Below are positions 1 to 10,905 of a stretch of 60,000 nt of DNA, piece by piece. The position numbers and the translations under genes were made by a program. Under the pieces are notes generated by a model. The model saw nothing but the letters and a program-made list of their open reading frames with translations, was not told the origin of the DNA and made no database searches. Every line of letters starts with the position of its first letter. Position 1 is the first letter of the stretch. Origin of the DNA: Zygnema cylindricum (taxonomy: Eukaryota > Streptophyta > Zygnematophyceae > Zygnematales > Zygnemataceae); assembly GCA_037447655.1 (NCBI GenBank), contig JBBHKE010002842.1, forward strand, positions 126,001-186,000. Direction: 5' to 3'.

Positions 1-41
1 AATCTGTTTCCAGGGTTAAATGGTGGAGCTCCCATGGCAAG
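1..41 (-). pseudogene. Downstream flank of interrupted gag-like frame
   Basis: This is the sequence left of the copia element. It ends in GCAAG (37-41), which is repeated directly after the element at 6452-6456. On the minus strand, removing the copia element and one GCAAG lets the reading frame of the gag-like segment at 6457-6603 run on through these bases without a stop, giving a Pro-rich stretch that includes GAPPFNPGNR. It is therefore read as the continuation of the interrupted retroelement frame. The segment is very short, so this rests on frame continuity only. Confidence 0.5.
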
Positions 42-1070
42 TGTAACTCTGAGACCTCCATAGGACCTCAGAGTAGGCAGCTCACACGAAGCCTCTAGGA
101 TAACCCTGACCCCTTTGTCTTTCAGCAAGAATAACTGCCACCCTGGAAAACAAAAACCCAGACGACCTTCACCGCTGTAAACGCAAGACTCCCCTGAGTC
201 TATAGCAAAAAGAATCTCTAAATTTGCTCCCCTGAGCAGTAAGTTATGAAGGGTCAAAGTTGACCTTTTGTACAGCAGCTCTCTGGGAGAGAGGGTCCAA
301 TCTATCAAATTTTTCTAAGTCCTATCTCTCTCTAAACTCTATCTACTGAAGTACGGCACCAATCATAATAGTGTATCGTACATAAGGTACAAGTGCCGAT
401 GTACTTTATGTACGGATATTGTACAACATGGCCAACAAGTCGACACATGCCATTTTTGGATTCGTTCTTGGAATCCCAAGAGATGTCGCAATCCAATGTG
501 ATTTTGCCACGTGGCAATTGACGTGACGTCAACCGCAAACCGCCGAAAACATATTCCACGATCTCGGCATGCTTCGTGGCCGTCCGATTAAGCCGGATTA
601 CACTCGTGACCGTCATAAATACTTCCGCAGTATTTGTTTCGCTTTCTAAACAAAATGCGCAGTATTCGTTTCGGATGTTTCGTACGCCGTACTTTACAAA
701 GTGTGTCTATGTTTAAAGATCCGTTAAATGAAATAGACTACGTGTCAACATTTAAATATCTATCAAACTATATATCTTCAAGCATGATGGCAGACTAAAT
801 GGCTAAGGCTACAGGCTAAGTTGACGGGCGGTAGGTATAGGTTCAAACCCTAGGTCCGTCAATATACATTTTAGTAAATCTACCAAAATCTATAACCCGT
901 AACTCTATCTCTAATCAGCATAGGCAGCCATGGCTCTAGCTCCCTCTTCAACCTTCAGTGACTACGACAAGTGTGGGAGCTGAAGAGAGAAGTTAGAGGC
1001 AGACTGCCTCGGCTTCTTTTATGCATTTTGCAAAACCTAGAAAATACTAAAATAACCTTTTATTTCTACA
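42..1070 (-). repeat. 3' LTR of copia element
   Basis: This 1029-bp direct repeat starts TGTAACTC and ends TTCTACA on the plus strand. By eye it differs from the other LTR at about 18 substitutions and one single-base indel, roughly 98% identity, with a cluster of differences at about 147-180. The boundary with internal DNA at 1070/1071 is marked by the polypurine tract. Confidence 0.95.
785..861 (+). other. tRNA-Leu-like segment within the 3' LTR
   Basis: The segment has an A-box-like stretch (TGGCTAAGGC), a B-box GGTTCAAACCC and short 5' and 3' ends that can pair (TGATGG with CCGTCA). The spacing suggests a class II (Leu/Ser-like) tRNA, lying antisense to the retroelement. The same segment is at 6165-6242 in the other LTR. 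The anticodon arm is not convincing, so this is a tRNA-derived relic or mimic, not a called tRNA gene. Confidence 0.45.
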
Positions 1071-1083
1071 CTCCCCTTATTTT
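1071..1083 (-). other. Polypurine tract of copia element
   Basis: On the minus strand the sequence AAAATAAGGGGAG lies directly upstream of the 3' LTR. That is the usual position and composition of the plus-strand primer for reverse transcription. Confidence 0.8.
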
Positions 1084-2575
1084 CTAGTCACTCTTTATTT
1101 TAAGACCACACTTCTCCCGGCAGAAAATTAATTTAGGGGAAGGAACAGGTTTGGTCATCATATCAGCTACCATTTCACTATCTGGTTTATACTCCAAACT
1201 GATTATCTTGTTTTCTACTTTCTCTCTAACAAAGCTAAGCCTAATGTCCATGTGTTTGGCTTTAAAGTGATGTTTAGGATTGGCAGAAATGGCAATGGCA
1301 GCCTGATTATCACAAAACACTTTTTGGACACCACTCTTAAGTTGACCAAGCTCACCTAGCAAAGACTTGACCCACATTAATTCTTTTACAGCAGAGCAAG
1401 AAGCCATGTACTCCGCCTCCATGGTGGACTGAGCAATGACCTTTTGCTGCTTGCTGCTCCAGCAGCAAGCCCCATCACCCACATACAATACATATCCAGA
1501 TGTGCATCTCCTCATAGGAGCATCCCCATAGCTGGCATCACTCCAAGTGGTGATGTCAGTATTTTTCCCACCCAAATGCAACCATAGATCCTTAGTTCCT
1601 ATGAGATATCTAAGGACTCTCTTAGCTGCCTCCCAATCTTTCTTAGTGGGAGCATTCAGACTCCTACTTAATACTCCTACAGCTGCGGCTATGTTCGGAC
1701 GGGTACAATTCATAAAATATATTAGGCTGCCCACTACTTGTCTATAAGGGATGGTCTGCATAAATATTTTCTCTTCCGGGCTTACCTCATCATCTAAGAT
1801 TGTAACTCCCTCTTCCTCACTCCCCTCACTTCCCTTCTTTAAATCCATAGGAGTGGTACAACTATTAGCCTTGTCCATTTGGAATTTTTCTAACATGTTT
1901 CCAATGGCCTCTTTTTGAGTTAATCTGATTATCTTTCTCTCTCAATCCCTTTCTACCTGAATTCCCAAAATATACCTTGCTTCTCCCATATCCTTCATCT
2001 CAAATCTTCCTTTTAAATCATTTTTCAACTTATTTATTTTATCCATAGATTTACTTAAAACAAGCAAATCATCGACATAAATTGCAATAAAAATAATTCC
2101 TTCCTCATCTTCAAACAAATATATAGAGTGATCTGAGCTGATCCGAATATATCCCAAACCTGTAAGAAACTCATCGAGCTTCTTGTTCCATTGCCGGGGC
2201 GCCTGTTTCAGCCCATACAAAGATTTGATCAATCGGCATACCTTGCTTTCCTCCCCTTGCTCCACAAATCCTTCGGGCTGTCCCATAAAAATTTCCTCTT
2301 CCAACTCTCCATGTAGGAAGGCCGTCTTGATGTCCATCTGATGCACTTCCATGTCTTCTGCTGCCGCCATACTGAGAAGTATCCGAACCGAAGGAAACCT
2401 AACGACCGGAGCAAAAGTCTCCTCGTAGTCAATTCCCTCTTTCTGGGCAAATCCCTTCGCCACTAACCGAGCCTTGTAGCGCTCAATGGTGTTATCCGGG
2501 TTGAGTTTCAGCTTAAATACCCACTTACACCCAATTGGCTTCCTGTCAGGAGGACAATCCGCAATTCCCATGTAT
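1084..2575 (-). pseudogene. copia reverse transcriptase-RNase H segment
   Basis: The RT has the copia signatures CKWVFKLK, KARLVAKG, QMDIKTAFLHG, LYGLKQAPRQW and YVDDLLV. RNase H has WSDASYGD, EAEYMA and DNQAAI and ends ADMMTKPV. It lies in a different frame from gag-protease-integrase. A TGA at 1942-1944 separates the RT from the connection/RNase H part in the same frame. Confidence 0.93.
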
Positions 2576-4493
2576 CGGCCGCCATAATTGAGGCCATCTC
2601 CTCATTTATGGCTGTTTTCCACCGGTTTCTTTCAGGACAAGTCATTGCCTCATTATAAGTTTGAGGTTCATCGGGGTGAGACAGTTTGGTTACCTTATTG
2701 TTAACTTGTCTCTCTTGCAGTCTTTTGCTGCTTCTTCTTCCTCCCTCAAACTCAGTTGCCGGAATAGATGGTTCTCTTGGATTTTTCCGAACAGTTTCTA
2801 CTTCTCCCCTATCGCTTGATTCCGCGTCGATTTCCACCACGTCTTCCGCTTCGGTTGGAGTTAATACAAGGGGTTCCACATTTGGGTCCTTCTCGATCTG
2901 ATCCGTACCTGCAAGATCATCATCTTCTTGAAATCCTGGATAGTTAGGAAGCTCAAAGTCATCAGAATTTTCTGACTCAAATCTGATCTTGACTGTCCTT
3001 GTATGTTTAAAGGGATCAATAGATTTTCCTTCATCCATAACCACTAGATGCTTCACTAGAATAATATCCTCTCTTTTGAGATCATAGACTCTATATCCTT
3101 TTACATCTTCATCATATCCTAGTAGATATCCTGGTTTTCTTTTTGGGTCTAACTTCCAGTTTGAACGATCTGTGTCTAAACTGAACACTTGACTACCGAA
3201 AACCTTTAAGTGTGAAACATCTGGTTTTCGGCCTATCCATCTCTCATAAGGTGTTTGGCCTTTTACTGCTGAAGTAAGAACTCTATTTTTGAGATAATTT
3301 GCACAGTTCATTGCTTCGGCCCAAAACTTCTTTCCTATCTTCTTATCGGACAGCATACTCCTAGCACTATCACTTAATGTTCTATTTAATCTTTCAGCTA
3401 CACCATTCTGCTCAGGATTTTCAGGAACTGTCTTTTGGTGTTGCACTCCATCTTCTCTCAAAAAATCCTCAAACTGGTTAGAGGTATACTCGCCACCATT
3501 ATCACTCCTTACTCTCTTGATTGAGGTTTCATGGAGTTTTTCACTCTATGCTTTATATTGTTTAAAACATTCCTGAGCCTCTGACTTATTTTTCAAAAAA
3601 TACACTCTGGAATACCGAGACCAATCATCAGTTATAGTCATCATAAATCTCTTCCCCCCGGGTGATGGCACTCTGGCCGGCCCCCAAATATCTGTGTGTA
3701 CTAAATCTAGAATCTTTTCTCCCTTATAGGTGGCAGTTTTTGGGAAGGGCAACCTGTGTGCTTTACCTTGAGCACATCCCCTACAATCACTTAGATTCTC
3801 ACTTTCACCGAACTGAATCCCTTCCACTACTCCCATCTTTTTCATCTCTCTTAACTTATCTAGATTCACATGCCCAAGCCTCTTATGCCACAACATTATA
3901 TCATGAACACCAGCATAATAAAGTTTCTTCTTTTCATTGCTTAAAATCAGCCTAAACATCCCTTGGCTACCTTTTTCAGCAGTCAAATAAACTTCCTCCT
4001 CAAAGCTAGCAGTAAAGACTCCTTTCCTAGTGCTAGTATCAAAACCCTTATCATCTAAAACAGACGTAGAGATGAGGTTTTTGTTCAGCTCCGGAATAAA
4101 CAACACATCGGAGAATGTAACTATAGATGTCTTTCCTTCTACTAACACTTTTAGATCTACCGATCCTACAATAGTAGTAGTGACTATCCTCCCATCCCCG
4201 TACTCTATCTCTACGGTGGGAATCTTTCGTATCTTAGTGAACAGGTGTTTATCTTTACACATGTGCATGGATGCTCCTAAATCTACAATCCAGCCGGCTT
4301 CACCTTTCAATCCACCGAAAGCACATTTCAGTTTTCGTGGAATTTCGACCTCGTTTTTCGTTTCCAACTCCTCATCCAATAGGAGTTCATCGTCCTCGTC
4401 CTCGGATTCCGCCTCATGTACCTGCGTCACAAGGGCCTTTTTCTTTCCTCTCGGGGGTCCACCAATCTGCCCCTCCTTTAACCGCAGCTCGGT
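2576..4493 (-). pseudogene. copia protease-integrase segment
   Basis: The aspartic protease active site reads DLGAS where DSGAS is usual. The GAG-pre-integrase zinc region has HKRLGH and CRGC. The integrase catalytic residues appear in HTDIWGP, SDNGGEY and NGVAERLNR. A TAG at 3546-3548 interrupts the integrase core between the first and second catalytic Asp. The C-terminal integrase tail is acidic and leads into the RT entry motif, where the frame is lost near 2570-2580. Confidence 0.9.
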
Positions 4494-5417
4494 TCACGTA
4501 GTGCATTCAGCCATATAGTGCCCGGGTTTCTTACAAAAATGGCACAGTCCCTTAAGAGTCCTTGGTCCGAACTCCTCGGTCTGATTTTTCTGCCCCTCCC
4601 CTCAATAATTTCCAACTTGTTTTCTGGAATCATTGTTTCTCCAATCGGTCCCGGCTGCCAAAGCTTGCCCACTCTTTCCTCCTCTTCGGATCTCAATTGT
4701 ATTCTCGCGAACGAGAATCATCCCTACCACTGAATTCCAAATCCACCTTGAGTTCGCCAAGTCCTGCACACGGTTGACTATGTTCTCGAACTCCTCGGGT
4801 AACTTCATCAGTAAACAGTTAACCTTTTCTTTTCCACTAAATACTTTTCCAGCACTTTCTAGTTCTATGAAAAGTGTAGCAAGCTCATTGCAAAAATCCA
4901 ACATCTTCCCTCCTTTGTATACATACTCCTTAATTTTCTGATCAGCCAACTGTTGTTGCTGAATCGTACCACTTCGATACATCTCTATGAGAGCCATCCA
5001 AAGATCGGATGCCCTCTCTACTGGCAAATGGGGTGATGCAAGCCCTTGAGTAAGATGGCGGAGGATGAAGTGCTTAGCCGCCATATTGTTGTAGTCCCAT
5101 GTATTGATATCATTCTCCTCGTTCCTCGGAATAGGTGACATGAATGCCGAACCGGCTCCTATTGGTGTGACCGTCTCCTTCTCCTTGCCTTTGTCCACCA
5201 CCTCTCCTTCCTTTGTCTCCTCCGTTGAAGATGAATCTGCATCTCTAGTGAATTTTCCTCCTGTAAGCCCTGGAGGTATCCCAAGACTGGATGGAAGCCT
5301 CACCCGTCCACTCACTATTCCCCAAAACCGTTTCTCACATAGAGCTCCTATCATCATACTTTCCCAGTATATGAAGCCAGCTCCATTGAATATGGGCACC
5401 CTAGATGGTGGGCCCAT
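4494..5417 (-). pseudogene. copia Gag segment with CCHC zinc knuckle
   Basis: This is the nucleocapsid-like precursor that packages element RNA. The N-terminal part carries the copia gag pattern (FNGAGFIYWES) and a helical region to about 4650. The zinc knuckle at 4503-4544 has the spacing C-x2-C-x4-H-x4-C. Two in-frame TGA codons flank the knuckle (4602-4604 and 4494-4496), so Gag would be truncated before it. The frame is unchanged across both stops. Confidence 0.88.
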
Positions 5418-5421
5418 AACC
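5407..5421 (-). other. Primer binding site, internal tRNA-iMet type
   Basis: The plus-strand bases GGTGGGCCCATAACC abut the LTR with no gap. From knowledge of plant initiator tRNA-Met, this matches the anticodon stem-loop and ends at about nucleotide 39. That is the arrangement known for Drosophila copia, which is primed by a 39-nt half-tRNA fragment, and not the usual match to the 3' CCA end. Confidence 0.7.
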
Positions 5422-6451
5422 TGTAACTCTGAGACCTCCATAGGACCTCAGAGTAGGCAGCTCACACAAAGCCTCTAGGATAACCCTGACCCCTTTGTGT
5501 TTCAGCAAGAATAACTGCCACCCTGGCAAACAAAAAGTCTGACCACCTTCACCCTTGTAAAGGCAAGACTCCCCTGAGTCTATAGCAAAAAGAATCTCTG
5601 AATTTGCTCCCCTGAGCAGTAAGTTATGAAGGGTCAAAGTTGACCTTTTGTACAGCAGCTCTCTGGGAGAGAGGGTCCAATCTATCAAATTTTTCTAAGT
5701 CCTATCTCTCTCTAAACTCTATCTACTGAAGTACGGCACCAATCATAATAGTGTATCGTACATAAGGTACAAGTGCCGATGTACTTTATGTACGGATATT
5801 GTACAACATGGCCAACAAGTCGACACATGCCATTTTTGGATTCGTTCTTGGAATCCCAAGAGATGTCTCAATCCAATGTGATTTTGCCACGTGGCAATTG
5901 ACGTGACGTCAACCGCAAACCGCCGAAAACATATTCCACGATCTCGGCATGCTTCGTGGCCGTCCGATTAAGCCGGATTACAATCGTGACCGTCATAAAT
6001 ACTTCCGCAGTATTTGTTTCGCTTTCTAAACAAAATGCGCAGTATTCGTTTCGGATGTTTCGTACGCCGTACTTTACAAAGTGTGTCTATGTTTAAAGAT
6101 CCGTTAAATGAAATAGACTACGTGTCAACATTTAAATATCTATCAAACTATATATCTTCAAGCATGATGGCAGACTAAATGGCTAAGGCTACAGGCTAAG
6201 TTGACGGGCGGTAGATACTAGGTTCAAACCCTAGATCCGTCAATATACATTTTAGTAAATCTACCAAAATCTATAACCCGTAACTCTATCTCTAATCAGC
6301 ATAGGCAGCCATGGCTCCAGCTCCCTTTTCAACCTTCAGTGACTACGACAAGTGTGGGAGCTGAAGAGAGAAGTTAGAGGCAGACTGCCTCGGCTTCTTT
6401 TCTGCATTTTGCAAAACCTAGAAAATACTAAAATAACCTTTTATTTCTACA
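5422..6451 (-). repeat. 5' LTR of copia element
   Basis: This 1030-bp direct repeat of 42-1070 begins TGTAACTC and ends TTCTACA, followed at once by the GCAAG duplication. A one-base indel relative to the other LTR lies in the tRNA-like segment (near 6219). Confidence 0.95.
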
Positions 6452-7232
6452 GCAAGGACTTTCGGAGGCCTGTGGTTGGGCCATGGGTTGCTTGGTGGGG
6501 AAAGTGGGGAAGCGACTTCTGAAAGATCATGAGCTTCCAACCAACACGATTGCATCTCAAATTCAACCTCATATAGGGCGGCCTGGTCAAAGGTGGATTT
6601 CAAGCCGTATGTTTGGGTGAGATGACTTTGGATAAATCTTTTCGAGTGAGCGGGAAACTGTCCAAAAAAAATTGGATAGCTTCAGCATCAGACATTAGGT
6701 CCGGTAAAGCTTCATATAGAGTCTCTATGCGAGCATGTAAAGGGGGGGCGGTTTCACCCGGTTTACGTTCAAAGTCCATCAATTCTTTGACTTCATCTGG
6801 ATTTTGCATGCGATATTCTGCTTCTAAGAAATCGAACATGATACAAAGTGGGTCTCGCAACGGAATTGTCATACCTGGTTGTGCTAGGACAGCAGCACGT
6901 GTGGCTACTACATATGGTCGAGGAATTTATAGGACAACGGGGAGAAGGACATTACCCTGGGCATCTAGGACCTCGGGGACAACAACTTGATATGGGATCT
7001 CTCTCTATCCTGTGACCTCAGGGGTACCAGCAAAAGCATGAGAATATTTTGTCATTGCAAGTATCGTGTCATACTTGCAGGAATTTAGTGTGAGGGCCGA
7101 CCCTTTGAGGTATAGTCCAATGAGAGAGAATACTACACGAAGATCAAATCTGTCTTGATAGCGAAATGCTAAATCACACATTTCGCTATCATAGAGCATA
7201 CGGAAATAGGATAAGGACATTGTATCCTTCAT
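6452..7232 (-). pseudogene. Decayed retroelement gag-like frame hit by copia
   Basis: Minus-strand translations at 6600-6872 (FDFLEAEYRMQNPDEVKELM, then LMSDAEAIQFFLDSFP) and 6457-6603 (STFDQAALYEVEFEMQSCW) resemble the gag or capsid helical region of Gypsy-type or similar retroelements. A further piece at 7005-7232 is in the same frame as 6600-6872 but separated by stops. At least one frameshift (near 6600) is present. No RT or protease is seen, so the superfamily is not certain. The copia element interrupts it at 6451/6452. Confidence 0.55.
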
Positions 7233-7239
7233 CCCCGAA

Positions 7240-8400
7240 AATTAAAATTGCATTTTGCTCATAGGGCCCTCCAAGGAGGAAGCCATATCGCCAACTGGCG
7301 TGTACGAAGATGGGACAAAAATGAGATTAGGAAAAGACCAAAAAGAGAGGGAACCAGAAGTGGATTCCTGGACACTTTTGTCAGCAGTTTCCTCTACAGA
7401 TAGCGTAGAGAAGACAGATGACGAAAAAAAAGACAGATATGAGTCTTGACTGGACAGACGGTGTTCTCGATACTGGAACTGAAACTATAGAAGAAATAGG
7501 TAGACTAGCTAAATCCGTAGTTCTAGCTAGTGGAACCGAAACTATAAGACAATTAGGTAGACCCGCTATATCCGTTTGGTCTATAGGTGATTGGCCGAAA
7601 GCTGCACCACTACGAGTAGACCCGGAACAAAAATTAAAATTATACAAATTTGTGGGCTTAAAAGGAGAATGCGAACCACGACATTGGGGTAATGAACACG
7701 ATCTATCCGAAATGGAACTAGTGAGAACCACACCAAACACGTAGGCAAAAATCTTAAATAGTCTCTCAGGAGGGCGGCGATGGTCAGATCTAATCAAGAA
7801 GTCGCTTTTACCAAAAACCCTACCTTGCAAACGAGTGGGCAAGGCTAAAAGGCCAAATCTATAAAAGCAAAAAATTGCTAAACAAACACCTAGAGGTTCA
7901 GATCTAAAGCTCCACCGGCAGAAAATAGTTCTATCCAATGCCACCAACGGCCAGATCTAACAAGAAAATTCCAAGCAAAACATACCACAAGAAAACACAA
8001 GGCCACTTACGGTTAGATGGCAAGCATGCGAAGCGTGGACAATGCACATGCTCAATACAATTGGGTCTTATTGACCCAATCCACTCACGTACCCTCTTAA
8101 CGATCAACAAACTATCCTAACACGCGCCTACACCCGCAAGGCATCGTAATACTTACACAACACCTTTAATAATCTGATGATTATCAAAAGTGAACCGCAG
8201 CTGATCGCTACAGCTAAGACTTTGCATAGCCTCAAAGGGTGAATCCGTTTTGAAATCCACTGCCAAAATTTCCTCCAAAATGGGTCACCTCTAAGTGTCC
8301 TCCGTACCTTGCGGGCCTCCACCTAGTGAATGTCCACACCCAAAGGAAGAGGAAAACAAAAATACGGAACAAAGAAAAGATAGGCAAATAAACTTAGAAG
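7240..8400. other. Retroelement flank, no intact gene
   Basis: No convincing coding region is seen. A two-copy direct repeat of about 66 bp lies at roughly 7473-7605, with GGAACTGAAACTATA and GGAACCGAAACTATA as anchors. The stretch may be part of the same decayed retroelement as 6452-7232. Confidence 0.35.
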
Positions 8401-8456
8401 TGAGTTAGGATGAGAGGAAAGGAGGCTGCCCATACCCTAGGTTTTCAGCAAACCTT

Positions 8457-8560
8457 AGGACTGAAGCAACCCTAATTCGGTAGGAAACCCTAATTCTGCT
8501 GAAAACCCTAATTCTGCAGAAATACCCTAATCTCTAAAGAAAAACCCTAATTTGACAACA
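8457..8560. repeat. Spaced AACCCTAAT motifs
   Basis: Five copies of ACCCTAAT recur about every 20 bp with a TTCTGCNGAAA-like spacer. The core equals the plant telo-box (AACCCTAA), but the spacing is not that of a telomere. Confidence 0.6.
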
Positions 8561-8696
8561 AAAAAAAACTAACTTGTCAAAAATATAGGTGTAATCTGCA
8601 GCAAATAAATAGTTTAGGATAAGGTAAGAGGAAATCTCTTAAAGAAATAAATTGAAAAAAACCAACTAAAAGTATTTCAAATGTATATATTTTTAT

Positions 8697-8707
8697 ATTT
8701 TCAAATG

Positions 8708-8770
<63 letters not shown>

Positions 8771-8785
8771 ATATATATATATTAT
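8697..8785. repeat. (AT)n microsatellite
   Basis: Nearly pure alternating AT is broken by a few TTTA steps. A second short run lies at 8960-8990. Confidence 0.9.
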
Positions 8786-9289
8786 GAATTTTTATTATTT
8801 TTCCTTCAAAGGCAAAACCGAAAACGAAATCACAACTAGAAAGAAAGTAGAATGAAAACTTGTAGAAAGAAATACCCGGATCAAAAAGACAAAACCGGAT
8901 CAAAAATAGGTGAGAGAAAATTTAGAAATTGATAGATAGATTTTATATTGTAGATAATGTTTATATATATATATATATATGATATATATTTCCCTTTAAA
9001 ATTTTGTTCTCACACCAAACTGAGAAGCAAAACTGAAAATGAAAGGTAAAGTGAAACAAAAAGAGAAAAGACAAAACCAAGAACAAAACTGAAAATGAAA
9101 GATAGTATATTTTTTTATGTTTTTTCAACAAAAAACTGAAAATGAAATAAAACATTATTTTTATTTTTAAACACACAACAAGAGAGAGGAGGATGATAAT
9201 TTGAGAGTACATGAATAGTAAGCTGATGGGTAGCCACTAGGCTCTACGGCCTGGGCGTATTCCTTACAGGAGTTAGGTATAGGATTTCG

Positions 9290-9660
9290 AATAAAGAAAA
9301 CAAAACCAGAAAAATTGTAAGAAAACAACAATAAAAATCTGCGGAGAATCCGAGATAACCAGATCTTGACATTATAACCAGATCTTGGCACGCCAATTGC
9401 AGTAAATTACAACAAGAAAACAAACAAAGAAATAATGTAGAGACTCCGAAATAACCGAATTCTAACAAACAAGTAAAATTAGCAACAAGAAAATACAAGA
9501 AAACAACGTTAAAAATCTGCACAAAATTCGAGAAAACCGGATTTTGACACACTAATAACCAATTGCAGAAAACGATAATAGAAAACAAGGAATTGGAAAC
9601 TATAGAGAATCTGAGATAACCGGATTCTAACAAACCACAAGCAAACTCCAACCACGGCAA
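9290..9660. repeat. Degenerate minisatellite, about 85-bp unit
   Basis: Four diverged units share a core like GAGAATCCGAGATAACC followed by AGATCTTGAC or GATTCTAAC, at about 9350, 9437, 9520 and 9605, with A-rich spacers. No coding potential beyond chance frames is seen. Confidence 0.6.
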
Positions 9661-9899
9661 CGAAAATTAGACAAGAAAAAGTCAAACACTTATTCACAAA
9701 AGGCATCTACAAAGGTTCAAAAACAGCCTCAGAAAGCAGGCAGAATCCACACTAAAAGAGGTTGTTGAAAGGAAACTGTGCGGACTCCGGTCGAAGCCGA
9801 GTGAGTTAACTTGTAGGGCTTACAATGAAAGTATAATGAGGAAAGAGAAAAGCTAAGCGCTTAACAAACTAAGGCAGAAAAAGCCTTGCAAAGAAATAA

Positions 9900-10620
9900 C
9901 CAACAAATTGACTAAGGAAATAATAAGGGAAAAAGACAAAAAATATCTAAATCCACTTCGACCAATTCCTGTACTCTCAAATTATGAGAGTACAAACCTA
10001 ACGCAATCGCCTAAGTACTAACGAAATAGCCAAAGTATTAATTTCTGACATTTGCTAGCTAACCAATAACGTGAGAGTATTTCACTGTACAATCTTTGAC
10101 TAGTTTGGGTCCTGGCCAATAAGCGACCAAAACCATATGTCTATGTTACAAAATTCACAATCCGCGGATTAAAACCCTTCCTAACTAAATGAAAATGCGT
10201 GAACCTACATGGGTTCACGACTTAAAATACAGCCAATCAGTGTGCGTCTCCAACATTTCGAAATCGCACGTCGCGTCACCAATGTTTCGAAATCGTACTT
10301 CGCGTCACTACTATTTTGAAACCGTACGTCGTGGAATTCATGTCTTGAAATTGTACATCGCGTCACGCCAAAATTTGCGACAAAAACTAAAGTACGGACG
10401 TTGTCGCTCATGCGAATATGTATCTCCGTGTCACCCGCGGAATTCTCGGCGTCACTTCGAAGTAAGTAAACAATAATTTATGCGTTCAAACATGATTTTT
10501 ACACGAACCAGAATTAGTGTGGCTCCAGCCCGTGATATTGTACAAATAAACAAAATTGATGTCCCGACACAATGCGGCATGACATTGAGACCAAATATAT
10601 TAATATATATATCTTTCATT
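9900..10620. other. Intergenic, with short tandem repeat
   Basis: No gene is supported. At 10255-10372 four units of about 30 bp recur, each with TTTCGAAATCGTAC-like and CGCGTCAC-like parts. They can be read through in frame (10189-10476) but show no protein family. Confidence 0.5.
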
Positions 10621-10905
10621 TGATACTATTATAGCTCCATTTCATTTAGAGAAGAGAGAAAGAGAAGTGGTCGAATGAGAAAGATGGGGAGAGATAAGGA
10701 CGTCGTAAACTTTTGCAAAGGACCCATGAATGAAAGTGGACGTCCGAGACTCCAAAGATGTTTTTTCCGTACATGCTGTTGATTTCCGTGAAATCCGGGA
10801 TTCAGTATGTCCCATACTAGGGAAAAGTGAGACTGCCAGGGCTCGAACCTATGACCTCTAACTTGAGCTGTCAACGCACTAACCACAGTGCCACCAGCTC
10901 GATGT
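10620..10905 (-). mobile_element. tRNA-derived SINE candidate
   Basis: On the minus strand, 10900 to about 10832 reads as a tRNA-like head. It has an A-box region GTGGTTAGTGCG and a B-box GGTTCGAGCCC with about normal spacing. It is followed by roughly 200 bp of unrelated body that ends near an AT-rich tail. No clear target duplication was found, so the 3' boundary is a guess. Confidence 0.55.

Larger units (their letters stand above)
1084..5417 (-). pseudogene. copia gag-pol polyprotein, disrupted
   Basis: The likely start ATG (5415-5417) lies inside the primer binding site and opens a gag with a FNGAGFIYWES motif. The same frame runs through a CCHC zinc knuckle (4503-4544), protease (VDLGAS), the integrase His-Cys zinc region and DD-E core (HTDIWGP, SDNGGEY, NGVAERLNR) to about 2575. 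It then shifts by one frame into reverse transcriptase (YVDD) and RNase H (WSDASYGD, STMEAEYM), ending with TAG at 1084. Breaks seen: TGA at 4602, TGA at 4494, TAG at 3546, a frameshift near 2570-2580, and TGA at 1942. Domain order and motifs are clear; the element is non-autonomous as it stands. Confidence 0.93.
42..6451 (-). mobile_element. Ty1/copia LTR retrotransposon, full length, defective
   Basis: This is a complete element bounded by two direct LTRs that begin TG and end CA, flanked by a perfect 5-bp target duplication GCAAG (37-41 and 6452-6456). The coding order on the minus strand is gag, zinc knuckle, protease, integrase, reverse transcriptase, RNase H, the Ty1/copia order (integrase before RT). 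A primer binding site abuts the 5' LTR at 5407-5421 and a purine-rich tract abuts the 3' LTR at 1071-1083. The gag-pol frame carries four in-frame stops and one frameshift, so this copy should not be autonomous. Confidence 0.95.

Noticed and set aside
4030-4518. Plus-strand open frames across 2.6-5.5 kb
   Set aside because: They are antisense shadows of the copia gag-pol frame.
1942-4604. In-frame TGA codons of the copia element as recoded sense codons
   Set aside because: The TBL gene and gene A end at TGA in the right place, and one copia stop is TAG, so ordinary nonsense changes are the simpler reading.
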